The notes under the pieces were generated by a model. That model ran no database searches. It was not told where the DNA came from and saw nothing but the letters and a program-made list of their open reading frames with translations. From positions 1-58,241 of the forward strand of contig VSIX01000012.1 of the NCBI GenBank assembly GCA_008086245.1: DNA of 58,241 nt. Reading direction: 5' to 3'. Of the stretch, positions 33,798 through 42,947 are shown piece by piece (the first letter of the stretch is position 1; every line of letters begins with the position of its first letter). Both the position numbers and the translations under genes were made by a program. Source of the DNA: Candidatus Mcinerneyibacterium aminivorans (GTDB taxonomy: Bacteria > Macinerneyibacteriota > Macinerneyibacteria > Macinerneyibacteriales > Macinerneyibacteriaceae).

Positions 33798-36700
33798 TCA
33801 ATAATTGCTTAGCTGCTGAATTCTATTTACTGCTGTTTTATAATATGTTGTATTTTTCCCAGTAATATCCGTTATATGCTCGTATAAATTTATAGCTTTT
33901 TCAAATTCATTCATTATTTCATAGGTTTTTCCCGCTTTGAAAAGAGATGTAATCAGCCACTGAAAATTAGATTTGTTTTCCTGGTTATAATAATATTTTA
34001 CTTTTAAATATTCTCTAATAGCCTTTTTATACTTTCTCTTTTTAAAATAACAATCTCCAATATGAAACTGTATTTCGAGGTTATATTTTAATGGGGCTAT
34101 ATCCAGCAATGTTTCCAGTGTTTCGATAGCTTTATCAAGCTTGTTTTGATCTATTAAAACATAGGCGTAATTGATATAGGCGTTATAATAAAGTTCTGAA
34201 TTTAGATCTTTTTCAGAAATATTTTTAAAAATTCTTTCTGCCTTATCGAATTGGTTTAGCTTTTTGTATGTTAAACCTATATTGTAATATGTATTCAGGT
34301 CACTGGAATTGCTGTATGAGTTTTTAAAATATTCAATTGATTTCTTAAAATTTCCTTTTTTATAATAGATTTCACCAAGCGATAGCTGAATTTTAGAAAC
34401 AACATTGGTTGTTGGGTATTCATTTAAAATTCGCTGGTAGGTACTTTCTGCTTTATCGAGTTCATTTTTTGAATTATAAATGTTACCCATCATGTAAAGT
34501 GCTTCATCAACCCAGCTTGTATTATCATATTTGCTGATTATTTTTTTGAAATAATTTTGTGCTTTATCGAAATCCTTCTGTGATTTGTAATAATACTCTC
34601 CAAAATAGTATAGAATTTCAGCCTCATACTGGTTTAGATTTCTGCTGTAAGTATTATAAAGCCCCGAGGCTCTTTTTATGTTTTCCTTTTTTAGATAGGA
34701 AATAATTAAGCGGCTTACATCATAAGGTTCGTTTTTGTTAAAATACTCAATTATTTCATCCCACATTTTATTTTTCTTATAGTATTCATAAAGTTTGGTT
34801 TTGCCTTCGGTCCCGCTAATGTTTTTTAATAGCGCTTCACCTTTTTGGGTATTGCCTATTTCGATGTAGTTAACCCCTTTAAGAGCTTTTAATTTTTCAT
34901 TATCATTACCCATTTTGTTCAGGGTGATTCTTATAAGATTTGACTGATTGGTTTTCTTCAAGGCATCAAGATAAATTGACATAACTTCATAGTCGCTGTA
35001 ATATTTATTCTTCCTCTGCAAAACATTATAGATGTTAAATACTGCATCTTCATACATATTCTTTTGGTAGTATATTTTGCTCAAAAGAATGCTTGCTTTA
35101 ATTTTTAAATCTAGATCATTTTTAATTTTAACCACATATTCTTTGCTTTGATCTAAATTCTGGGTAATGTAGGAAATTTTTGCAAGGTAAAAATATACAT
35201 TTTCGCTATTTGAAAAATTTTCATTTAGCAATTTTTTAAACTTGCTTTTTGCCTCCCCATAATTTTCATTATAATAAAATTTCAAAGCAGAAAGATATGT
35301 TTTATTTGACTGCGATATTTCTTTGGGAGGATTAAATTTCAGAATTTCCCCGTAATAATTGTTGCTTATCAGATAATCAATATATGAAAGTATTACTTCA
35401 TTGTCACTGGTTTTAAATGTGTCAAAATAAAATTTAAAATCAGCAGGTTCAATATTATTGGTAATCTTGTAGAATATCAATACATCCTTATAAAGCTCAT
35501 TAAGAGTACTTTCACCGGTGCCAATGTTTTTGTTGATAAATTCATGGATTGCGCTTTTGGAGCTATTTGATTTTAAGTTTTTATAAATATAAGATTTAAA
35601 ATAATTTTTATTCTTCACATCTGCATTTGAATAATACTTAAAGGCCTGTTCAAAATCTTTTAGATAGAAGAAAATGTCTGCTCTTTTTTTATCAATATTT
35701 ATTTCTTTATGTTCTTTTATTTCATTAATCAGGTTGTTGAACTTTTTAATTGCATCTGATGTGTCGGTCAAAATATATTTTTCCAGATACTTAATTCTAT
35801 TTTTAGCCTTTGAAGTGAATGAGGAAAAATTATATTTTGATAGCAGCTTCTTATAAGTTGAAATGGCTTTCTGTATTCTATCCTGCTTTTCATAATAAAT
35901 TCCAATTTTATAGTAGGCCTTGTCTCCATAATCTTTGTCATTTAATATTTGGGTTAGAGTAGTTATTGCTCTATCATAATCTTTTAATTTTTCTCCATAT
36001 AGAAGACCGATTTCATAGGTAATATAAGGAACCAATTTGGATTTCCCATGAGATTGAACAAAGTCTATTAGGCTGTTAATGGATTTTTTATATAAATTGT
36101 TAGAATTTAAAAATTCAACTTTATCCAGAAGTATGGTTATATATTTTTCTTCTGAATCAATATATTCCAGATAATTATTGTAATATTTTATAGTATTTTC
36201 CACATCGTCTATATCTTTATAATGCTTTATAATTAGATTTAAAATATAATCCATGTGTTTGCTGTTGGGATAAGCTTTAATAAAGTATTTCATGTTTTCA
36301 ACAGCTTTATTATTATTATTTAACTGGTCATGAATATCAATCATACTTTTTAAGGCATCATCTGCATATTTATTATTGGGGTTTTTATCCAGAATAATTT
36401 GATAATTTTTTAGAGCTAAATTGTAATTTTTCCTTATAAAATATATATCTCCCCTTCTTTTTAATGCATAAAGATAATACTTTGTATCTGAATATCTATT
36501 AATAAGGGTGTTAAGGTTGTTAAGAGATTTGTTATAATCGGACATCTGGAAGTAAATATCACTTTTCAACCATAGCCATTCTCCGTTTTCCAGATCTTCC
36601 TCTTTAAGCTGATTGAGATAGCTAATACTTTCATTGTATTTGTTTTTTTTGTAGTATAGATAAACTAGTTCCTTATATATTTTTTTTAGAAAATCTTTTC

Positions 36701-37199
36701 CGGGGGATAAATTTAATAAGTATTTTAAATTTTGTTCGTAATTTTGAAGATTATCATTATTTTTATTAATCTTGGTTAAAAGATAAATTGAATCCACATA
36801 AAAGTTGCTGTCCTTGTTATATTTTTTTATTCTTTTCAGCATTTTTTCTGATTTATCAAGCAGTCCCTCTTCATAGTAAGATTTAGCCAGAAAATAAAGA
36901 ACATCCCCCCTGTATCCGCTTTCATTATATTGCTGTAAAAACTTTGTGGAGTTGTAAATAATTTTTTTGTAATTTTCAAGTTTTAAATAGGAATGTAGAA
37001 GCTTATAGTAGGCTTTATCCGCTCTCTCATCCTGGGGGTTATTATCAATAAAGTTTTTATATTCTTCTACAGCTAGATCGTAAAATTCATCGTTGTATAG
37101 TTTTTCAGCATAATTAAAACTATCCATTTCTGCCAGTAAAGAAAAACTTGTAAATAACAAAAGCAGTATTATAGACAATATTTTAATTGCTTTTTGCAT
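33798..37199 (-). CDS. Large exported TPR-repeat protein
   Basis: 1133 residues: a signal peptide (MQKAIKILSIILLLLF ... LLAE) followed by roughly two dozen tetratricopeptide repeats filling the whole chain, for example YAEKLYNDEFYDLAVEEYKN and ALYMMGNIYNSKNELDKAES. The repeat style is like YbgF/BamD-type periplasmic proteins, so it is probably a periplasmic scaffold; partners are unknown. The ATG at 37199 has AGGAG 6-7 nt upstream; an ATG at 37205 is overlapped by that site. It overlaps the NapH-like gene by 17 bp and is the last gene of the folP operon. Confidence 0.85.
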   Translation of the reverse strand: MQKAIKILSIILLLLFTSFSLLAEMDSFNYAEKLYNDEFYDLAVEEYKNFIDNNPQDERADKAYYKLLHSYLKLENYKKIIYNSTKFLQQYNESGYRGDVLYFLAKSYYEEGLLDKSEKMLKRIKKYNKDSNFYVDSIYLLTKINKNNDNLQNYEQNLKYLLNLSPGKDFLKKIYKELVYLYYKKNKYNESISYLNQLKEEDLENGEWLWLKSDIYFQMSDYNKSLNNLNTLINRYSDTKYYLYALKRRGDIYFIRKNYNLALKNYQIILDKNPNNKYADDALKSMIDIHDQLNNNNKAVENMKYFIKAYPNSKHMDYILNLIIKHYKDIDDVENTIKYYNNYLEYIDSEEKYITILLDKVEFLNSNNLYKKSINSLIDFVQSHGKSKLVPYITYEIGLLYGEKLKDYDRAITTLTQILNDKDYGDKAYYKIGIYYEKQDRIQKAISTYKKLLSKYNFSSFTSKAKNRIKYLEKYILTDTSDAIKKFNNLINEIKEHKEINIDKKRADIFFYLKDFEQAFKYYSNADVKNKNYFKSYIYKNLKSNSSKSAIHEFINKNIGTGESTLNELYKDVLIFYKITNNIEPADFKFYFDTFKTSDNEVILSYIDYLISNNYYGEILKFNPPKEISQSNKTYLSALKFYYNENYGEAKSKFKKLLNENFSNSENVYFYLAKISYITQNLDQSKEYVVKIKNDLDLKIKASILLSKIYYQKNMYEDAVFNIYNVLQRKNKYYSDYEVMSIYLDALKKTNQSNLIRITLNKMGNDNEKLKALKGVNYIEIGNTQKGEALLKNISGTEGKTKLYEYYKKNKMWDEIIEYFNKNEPYDVSRLIISYLKKENIKRASGLYNTYSRNLNQYEAEILYYFGEYYYKSQKDFDKAQNYFKKIISKYDNTSWVDEALYMMGNIYNSKNELDKAESTYQRILNEYPTTNVVSKIQLSLGEIYYKKGNFKKSIEYFKNSYSNSSDLNTYYNIGLTYKKLNQFDKAERIFKNISEKDLNSELYYNAYINYAYVLIDQNKLDKAIETLETLLDIAPLKYNLEIQFHIGDCYFKKRKYKKAIREYLKVKYYYNQENKSNFQWLITSLFKAGKTYEIMNEFEKAINLYEHITDITGKNTTYYKTAVNRIQQLSNY

Positions 37200-38031
37200 A
37201 ATCATCTCCTTTTTTATAAAGCAGTTTGTTTTCTAATTTAATTGCATTTGTAGGACAAACCTCAATACATTTATTGCATCTTACACATTCGGTATTTTTG
37301 GGATTTTTGTAGATATATATGTCAGCAGGACAAACTTCCCTGCATATATCACATTCAATACATTTGCTATTATCGACTTCTAACTGATAAATGCTTATTT
37401 TATTAAACCATCCCATTACAAGCCCTATAGGACAGGATGTGTTGCAAAAGGGTCTTTTATATGCAATCGAAGAAAATGTAAATAGGGCCAGCAGCGATAT
37501 TTTCCAGAAATATAAAAACCCAAGATTAAATGAATTAAACCATACAAGGGTTAAACCCGCCTGAAGGGTGCCTGCAGGGCAGAGATAAGAGCAAAATGTT
37601 GGTTTCTTTATCAGAAGAGGAAGTAATATTACCAGAAAAATTAGAGCCGGGTATTTAATATATCTTAAAATACGCGGCATGGTAAAATTTTTATTACTTA
37701 GCTTATTTAACAAATCCTGGAAAAGACCAAAGGGGCAGGCGTGTCCGCAAAACCAGCTTCCAGCTGTGATTCCTACAACTCCGAAAATTCCAGCTATCCA
37801 GAATGAAAAATGGTATTTGAAGTTTGAAAGCATATGCTGAAAACTACCTATTGGACAGGCAGTAACGGCTGCAGGGCAGGAGTAACAATTTAAAACTGGC
37901 AAACAGTATTGTTTAAGTTCACCCTGATAAATTTTCCCCTTGAAAAAGTTATAAATTAAAGGGTTTAATAATACTGCAAAAAAAATTTGATGTACAAAAT
38001 TAGATTTTAATTTTGTGAAAAATTTTTTCAT
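37183..38031 (-). CDS. NapH/MauN-like membrane 4Fe-4S protein
   Basis: 282 residues with about five membrane helices. Between them are repeated cysteine-proline signatures: CYSCPAAVTACPIGSFQ, CGHACPFGLFQDLLNK, CSYLCPAGTLQAG and CNTSCPIGLVMGW. The cytoplasmic C-terminus carries two [4Fe-4S] motifs, CIECDICREVCP and CVRCNKCIEVCP. Such proteins pass electrons across or along the membrane. The gene starts 10 bp after a 49-residue CXXC membrane protein, a pairing also seen in clostridia. The physiological electron donor or acceptor is unknown. Confidence 0.87.
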   Translation of the reverse strand: MKKFFTKLKSNFVHQIFFAVLLNPLIYNFFKGKIYQGELKQYCLPVLNCYSCPAAVTACPIGSFQHMLSNFKYHFSFWIAGIFGVVGITAGSWFCGHACPFGLFQDLLNKLSNKNFTMPRILRYIKYPALIFLVILLPLLIKKPTFCSYLCPAGTLQAGLTLVWFNSFNLGFLYFWKISLLALFTFSSIAYKRPFCNTSCPIGLVMGWFNKISIYQLEVDNSKCIECDICREVCPADIYIYKNPKNTECVRCNKCIEVCPTNAIKLENKLLYKKGDDYAKSN

Positions 38032-38041
38032 AACTTAACAA

Positions 38042-38191
38042 TTAACCAATTCCTATACATGATAAACATATAAATGTTGCATTATTTAATATGCTTACTA
38101 GCTCATCGGCAAATAGGCCAATGAGGATAAATATTATAAATATAGCTAACAGTGATAGTCTCAAAATGTTGCTTTTTAATTTAATTTTCAT
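38042..38191 (-). CDS. CD1871A-like CXXC-motif small membrane protein
   Basis: A 49-residue gene (ATG 38191-38189, TAA 38044-38042) overlapping the folP stop by 11 bp, with GAGGGAA 8 nt upstream. A basic start (MKIKLKSNILR) is followed by one hydrophobic helix (LSLLAIFIIFILIGLF) and the C-terminal FICLSCIGIG with a C-x-x-C motif at the end of a second short helix. This matches the CD1871A family of tiny CXXC proteins that sit beside 4Fe-4S membrane proteins. The CXXC may be redox active or bind metal for its neighbour; that is inference. The frame, coupling and match make a real gene likely. Confidence 0.75.
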   Translation of the reverse strand: MKIKLKSNILRLSLLAIFIIFILIGLFADELVSILNNATFICLSCIGIG

Positions 38192-39374
38192 AATTTATTC
38201 CCTCAAAGGTATTAATCAAATCTCTGGTTTCTTTAATATCATGAACTCTTAGTATATTAGCTCCATTTAAAAGAGAAATAGTATTAGCAGCTATAGTGCC
38301 TGCCAATCTTCTATCTACTTTTCTTCCAGTCAGAGGTTTCAAAAAAGATTTTCTGGAAAGACCCATTAGCAATGGAAAACCAAGTGATTTGAATTCTTTT
38401 AGTCTTCGAATAATTTCGAGATTATCTTCCAATCTTTTACCGAAGCCTATACCGGGGTCAACTGCTATATGTGAATGACCTATTCCATTTTTTTCTGCAA
38501 TATTAATCTTATGTATAAAGTAATCATAGATTTCTTCTATAACATCTTCATAATAAGGATTTTTTTGCATGTTTTTAGGTGTTCCCTTTATATGCATTAT
38601 TATTATGCCTGCATTATATTTGGAAACAACTTCCGGCATATTTTCATCAAATGTAAATCCTGAAATATCATTTATGATATCTGCTCCGGCTCTTAGCATT
38701 TTTTCTGCCACTTTGCTTTTATAGGTATCTATTGAAAGGGGGATATCTCCGTTTATATTTTTAATAATTTCTACAGCCGGCAGCAGTCTTTCCAATTCTT
38801 CATGGAGAGCGACTCTTTCACTACCGGGTCTGGTTGATTCTGCCCCCAAATCAATAATATCAACGCCCTCGTCAATCATATTTTTAACTCTATTTTTTAT
38901 TTGCTCTTCTTTTGAATATTTCCCTCCATCGTAAAAAGAATCCGGCGTTATATTGAGAATTCCCATAATTTTGGGTTTTTTAAGAGATAATTTTTTGTTG
39001 TTAAATTCAAAATATTTTGGATTGTCCTTTAATGCAAATTCTATTTCTGAATATAGGTTATCCAGGCTAAAGGGTTGTTTCTTCAATTTTACCTTTAGTT
39101 TTTCAAGTTCTCTGTTAGTAGCAAAAAGTATTACATCGGTTATGTTTGGGTTGCCCGAAATTGAACTTCTTGGAATTGCTGTATCTGCACCAACCGAAAG
39201 GGCATCCTGCTTTAATATGTTTGCCTCTTCTATTTTTAAATTTTTAATTTTAATTAAATTTATTTTGCTTTTATTGTTGAAAATATCCAGAGCGTATTTA
39301 TCCACATCTATTTTTTCTAACTCTTTATAAATATCTTTTTTGTTTGGATGCAAGATCCTAACTCTTCTCTTCAT
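38181..39374 (-). CDS. folP: Dihydropteroate synthase with N-terminal extension
   Basis: Joins p-aminobenzoate to the pterin diphosphate in folate synthesis. Of 397 residues, the last 270 are the TIM barrel: KIMGILNITPDSFYDGG (from about residue 134), DLGAESTRPGS, SIDTYKS, NDISGF, IIIMHIKGTP, DPGIGFGK and GLSRKSFL. The first 125 residues form an extra domain, with DALSVGADTAIPRSSISG, seen in a subset of anaerobes' enzymes; its job is unclear. AAGGGGA precedes the ATG. It heads a four-gene operon with redox and TPR genes that have no obvious folate link. Confidence 0.92.
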   Translation of the reverse strand: MKRRVRILHPNKKDIYKELEKIDVDKYALDIFNNKSKINLIKIKNLKIEEANILKQDALSVGADTAIPRSSISGNPNITDVILFATNRELEKLKVKLKKQPFSLDNLYSEIEFALKDNPKYFEFNNKKLSLKKPKIMGILNITPDSFYDGGKYSKEEQIKNRVKNMIDEGVDIIDLGAESTRPGSERVALHEELERLLPAVEIIKNINGDIPLSIDTYKSKVAEKMLRAGADIINDISGFTFDENMPEVVSKYNAGIIIMHIKGTPKNMQKNPYYEDVIEEIYDYFIHKINIAEKNGIGHSHIAVDPGIGFGKRLEDNLEIIRRLKEFKSLGFPLLMGLSRKSFLKPLTGRKVDRRLAGTIAANTISLLNGANILRVHDIKETRDLINTFEGINYEN

Positions 39375-39442
39375 TCGGTTCCCCTTAAATTAAAAAAATA
39401 ACCTTTAAAACTTAAAATGATTTAAAGATTTATACAAGATTG

Positions 39443-39471
39443 ATTTTATATCTAACTGGCCAGCCTGTCAA
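39443..39471 (-). promoter_or_regulatory. Promoter of the folP operon
   Basis: Minus strand TTGACA (39471-39466), 17 nt, TAAAAT (39448-39443). Confidence 0.6.
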
Positions 39472-39478
39472 CTTTTAA

Positions 39479-39497
39479 TTAGTCTTATAAAGACTAA
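39479..39497. promoter_or_regulatory. Inverted repeat between divergent promoters
   Basis: TTAGTCTT (39479-39486), ATA, AAGACTAA (39490-39497): a perfect 8-bp inverted repeat midway between the -35 boxes of the two divergent promoters. It could be an operator acting on both. Confidence 0.4.
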
Positions 39498-39503
39498 AAA
39501 ATC

Positions 39504-39532
39504 TTGATATAAAATTATATTTAATATATAAT
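39504..39532 (+). promoter_or_regulatory. Promoter of the envelope/secA operon
   Basis: TTGATA (39504-39509), 17 nt, TATAAT (39527-39532). The ATG at 39555 follows with GGGGAGG upstream. Confidence 0.7.
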
Positions 39533-39554
39533 TACCTTGTTAGGGGAGGCGTTC

Positions 39555-41378
39555 ATGAAAGATTTTCCATTCCTGGTCGGTGAATCGACGACTTTTAAAG
39601 AAGAAATAGGGCAAAAACATTTTTATTCATATCCATCCAGAACAAAAAAAAGATATAAAAGATACGGATCAATTTTTTCTTTTATAACTCAAACACACAA
39701 TCAGGTTGATATAATGCAGAAAGTTTCGGACAGCTACAGAAAATATATAAAAGAAAGCAAAAATGTGAGACTGTCTTTGAAAAAGGCTATTGCTGAAAAT
39801 GATATTATTGGGGATTTTTTTATAGGTGTTTTTTACGGGAGAAAAATTTATTATGTTTATACCGAAGAGATAGATGTTTACCTTATGAGAAATGAGCAGT
39901 TGAGAAAACTATCAAATTATCAACATGATTTTGTTGAAAAGGAAGCCGGATATTATCTTGGGGATCATTTAATTTTTAGTTCGGACCGAATAGCCGCTTT
40001 TTCAAGAGAAATATCAGAGGTTTTGCAAAAAAGGGAAATTAAAGATATTCTTTGCGAGTACAAGGAAAAAATTTCTTCTAAAGAACTTTTAAATGCTGCA
40101 TTTGAAAAAACTGATAATGAAAATTTAATAGTAATGACTATAAAGGTTAATAATCTAAGCAAGGTTTTAAGCCGCTTTAAAGCCAAACCAATAATTTTTG
40201 CCGTTTTAATTATTCTGGCTGCATTCTTTATTTTTAATTTTGTTGCCAATAATCAAAAATTTCTAACGGGATTATTCGAAAGAAAAAAACAGAACAAAAA
40301 AACTGAATCTACCCCGCCCAAAACCGAACAAAAACAAACGGAAGTTTTAGTTAAGAATAAAATGAATATTCCTTTGATGTCCAAGGTTAAGTGGAGCAGG
40401 GAGTTTGAAAAAGATTTGACATCTTCACCTGTTGTATTTAGGGATACCCTTTATGTCTGCTCTAAAGATAAATATATTTATGCAATTGATATTGACAGCA
40501 AACAAATGAAATGGAAAAAATATATGGCATATAAAATTGCTGCCACTCCCTTTATCGATAATTCCGGGCTGTATGTTGGTACCTATAAGGGATTCTTCTA
40601 CAAGTTATCTCTAAAAAACGGTGAAATAGTATGGAAATTTGGTAGCAATCAAAGAATTATATCTTCTGCGTCTGCTGATAAAAAAGCTGTTTATTTTGGA
40701 TCAAACGATGGGTTTATATATAGTTTAAATAAAGAAACCGGAAAGTTAAACTGGAGGGTATTAACTCAGAATATTGTCTGGAGCTCTCCGGTGCTAAAAA
40801 ACAATCTTCTTATGGTGGGCTCTCTTGATAATAATTTTTATGCAATTGATACTGAAAGTGGAAAAATAAAGTGGAAGAGAACTTTTGCAAACCAAATTTA
40901 TTCATCACCTGCCGTTTTAAACAATAAAGTATATATAGGAGTCAGTGATAACAATTTGTACTGTCTTGAGGTAGATAGTGGTGAAATACTGTGGAGTTTC
41001 GGTACGGATAAGGAAGTTGCCAGCAAAATCGGTGTCGATAAAGAGTTTGTGTATTTTGGCAACGAAGCCGGTATGTTTTATAAAGTTAAAGCAGAAACGG
41101 GTGAAAGTGTCTGGAAATATAATACAAAGGGCCCTATTCGTTCAAAACCGGAATTTTATGATGGTGTTGTTTATATAACAAGCTATGATGGTTTTGTTTA
41201 TGCCTTAAAAAAGGACGATGGGGCACTTGTGTGGAAGGGTGAAATGAGTGGAAAGATTCACTCCTCATCCGAACAGTACAAATCAAGTCTTTTTGTAGGG
41301 GATTTAAATGGTGTTCTTAAGGAATTTGAAACAAATCTGTACAATTTAAAACCGGTGAGTTTGGATGATAATGAGTAA
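39555..41378 (+). CDS. PP2C-like domain - membrane helix - PQQ-type beta-propeller protein
   Basis: 607 residues. Residues 1-200 follow the order of a PP2C phosphatase in strongly degraded form: GDFFIGVFYGRKIYYVYTEE in place of the GDSR strand, and GDHLIFSSDRIAAFS in place of the CSDGL loop, with metal-binding Asp residues missing; probably inactive. One membrane helix (about 207-230) follows. The rest is a seven-to-eight-blade propeller of repeats like VWSSPVLKNNLLMVGSLDNN, outside the membrane. It may sense or tether something in the periplasm. The ATG at 39555 has GGGGAGG 5 nt upstream. First gene of an operon of wall enzymes and secA. Confidence 0.7.
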   Translation: MKDFPFLVGESTTFKEEIGQKHFYSYPSRTKKRYKRYGSIFSFITQTHNQVDIMQKVSDSYRKYIKESKNVRLSLKKAIAENDIIGDFFIGVFYGRKIYYVYTEEIDVYLMRNEQLRKLSNYQHDFVEKEAGYYLGDHLIFSSDRIAAFSREISEVLQKREIKDILCEYKEKISSKELLNAAFEKTDNENLIVMTIKVNNLSKVLSRFKAKPIIFAVLIILAAFFIFNFVANNQKFLTGLFERKKQNKKTESTPPKTEQKQTEVLVKNKMNIPLMSKVKWSREFEKDLTSSPVVFRDTLYVCSKDKYIYAIDIDSKQMKWKKYMAYKIAATPFIDNSGLYVGTYKGFFYKLSLKNGEIVWKFGSNQRIISSASADKKAVYFGSNDGFIYSLNKETGKLNWRVLTQNIVWSSPVLKNNLLMVGSLDNNFYAIDTESGKIKWKRTFANQIYSSPAVLNNKVYIGVSDNNLYCLEVDSGEILWSFGTDKEVASKIGVDKEFVYFGNEAGMFYKVKAETGESVWKYNTKGPIRSKPEFYDGVVYITSYDGFVYALKKDDGALVWKGEMSGKIHSSSEQYKSSLFVGDLNGVLKEFETNLYNLKPVSLDDNE

Positions 41379-42018
41379 GCAAAAATTTATTCCGTTTTTG
41401 TTAATCTTATACTTATTTACTGTCTTATTATATGGTGAAGTTCTTATAATAAAACAGGATAAGAAGCAAAAGCAGAATAATATTAGTATAACAAATAAAA
41501 ATATTAATTATAAAAATGAAAATACATTGCAGGTGTCTAACATTAAAAATGTTTTAAGGGAGATCTGCATGAAGAAGAATATTAATCATTTACTCGTTGA
41601 ATCGATCATCGAGGTGGAATCTAATTTTAATCCTACTGCAGTATCTCACAAAGGGGCAAAAGGTTTAATGCAATTAATGCCGGAGACAGCAGCCATGTAT
41701 GATGTTGATAATATTTACAATGTAAGGGAAAATTTAAGAGCCGGTATCGAATATTTTAGATATTTGTTTGATAAATTTAATCAAAATGTTAGATTAGCCC
41801 TTGCAGCTTATAATGCCGGACCATATGTTGTAAAAAAATACGGCGGTATTCCTCCCTACCGTGAAACTCAAAATTATGTAAAGCAAATCCTTGAAATTTT
41901 CTCAGATAAAGGAGGAGATTTACAGCAGCTAAGGAAAGATTTAATGGTTTATAATAATGAAGGGAATATTTCAATTACAAATAATATTTATAAAAATGAG
42001 ATTAGGAGAAAAGAATGA
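41371..42018 (+). CDS. Lytic transglycosylase (SLT domain)
   Basis: Cleaves peptidoglycan glycan strands with 1,6-anhydro ring formation. About 215 residues: an N-terminal hydrophobic export segment, a variable Asn/Lys-rich linker, and the SLT domain with VESIIEVESNFNPTAVSHKG (catalytic Glu), GLMQLMPETAAMYDV, AAYNAGPYVVKKYGGIPP and ETQNYVKQI. The ATG at 41365 or 41371 is possible; both overlap the previous gene's stop. It overlaps the next gene by 4 bp. Confidence 0.92.
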   Translation: MSKQKFIPFLLILYLFTVLLYGEVLIIKQDKKQKQNNISITNKNINYKNENTLQVSNIKNVLREICMKKNINHLLVESIIEVESNFNPTAVSHKGAKGLMQLMPETAAMYDVDNIYNVRENLRAGIEYFRYLFDKFNQNVRLALAAYNAGPYVVKKYGGIPPYRETQNYVKQILEIFSDKGGDLQQLRKDLMVYNNEGNISITNNIYKNEIRRKE

Positions 42019-42947
42019 AGGATTTTAAGTTTAAAATTGTTTCTCCTTCAAACCGCAAGATTTATAGCTTTAATGTTCCGGTAAAATATTTGTGGTTTAT
42101 TTTAGTCGGAATTATAATTGTTTTTGTGTTTATCTTTTTATATTTTTTCAGGGGAGTAAAAAAACAGTATTTAGTTACAAAATTATCCGTATATAAAAAT
42201 CAAAACCAGGAACTTGTTCAAAACTATGAAGAATACAATAAAAAGATAAAAAATTATGATAAAAAACTCTCTAAATTACAGGAAATCTGTGATAATGTTC
42301 TGATATTAAATTCTTTACCTCCGGCTTTTGAGAAACAATCTAACATGCATATAGGTGGCAGGTCCCTTGAAAAAATTGAAAGAGAGAATGTTGGGCAGAT
42401 AGATAATAACCTGGAAGTAGCATTTTCCCAGGTTGAAGTGAAAATGGAAGTATTAAAAAATAATTTTTACAAAATTATTGATAAAATGGAAAAAAGTACT
42501 GTTAAATGGGAAAGGGTTCCGTTAAAATGGCCGATAGAGGGCTGGATATCATCACAATTTGGGTGGAGAGAATCTCCGTTTGCAAAAAAAAGAGAGTTTC
42601 ATACGGGCCTTGACATAACAAATATTCCCGGAACTCCTGTAAAAGCACCGGCACAGGGTTATGTAAAATTTGCCGGCTGGCTGGGAGAATATGGAAAAAC
42701 TGTTGTAATTGAGCATGGCTTTGGTTATGAAACAAGATATGGACATTTAGATAAAATATTGGTAAAAAAGGGTAGGTTTGTAAAAAAAGATGATAAACTG
42801 GGAACGCTGGGTAATACCGGAAGAAGCAGTGCACCTCATCTTCATTATGAAATTTTAAAAAATGGCAAGGTGGAAAACCCAATGAAATATTTACTAACCG
42901 AGGATAATAAAATACTCAGGAGAGTTTCGCAGTTTTATGGAAGATAA
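42015..42947 (+). CDS. M23 family metallopeptidase (first of two)
   Basis: 310 residues. An N-terminal membrane helix (about 25-47), a coiled-coil-like charged stretch (50-150) and a C-terminal LytM/peptidase M23 domain starting at SSQFGWRESPFAKKREFHTG. Zinc ligands are seen in FHTGLDI (His and Asp), RYGHLDKI and PHLHYEI (H-x-H). It should cut peptide cross-links or activate amidases. All ligands are present, so it may be catalytic. It overlaps both neighbours. Confidence 0.92.
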   Translation: MKDFKFKIVSPSNRKIYSFNVPVKYLWFILVGIIIVFVFIFLYFFRGVKKQYLVTKLSVYKNQNQELVQNYEEYNKKIKNYDKKLSKLQEICDNVLILNSLPPAFEKQSNMHIGGRSLEKIERENVGQIDNNLEVAFSQVEVKMEVLKNNFYKIIDKMEKSTVKWERVPLKWPIEGWISSQFGWRESPFAKKREFHTGLDITNIPGTPVKAPAQGYVKFAGWLGEYGKTVVIEHGFGYETRYGHLDKILVKKGRFVKKDDKLGTLGNTGRSSAPHLHYEILKNGKVENPMKYLLTEDNKILRRVSQFYGR

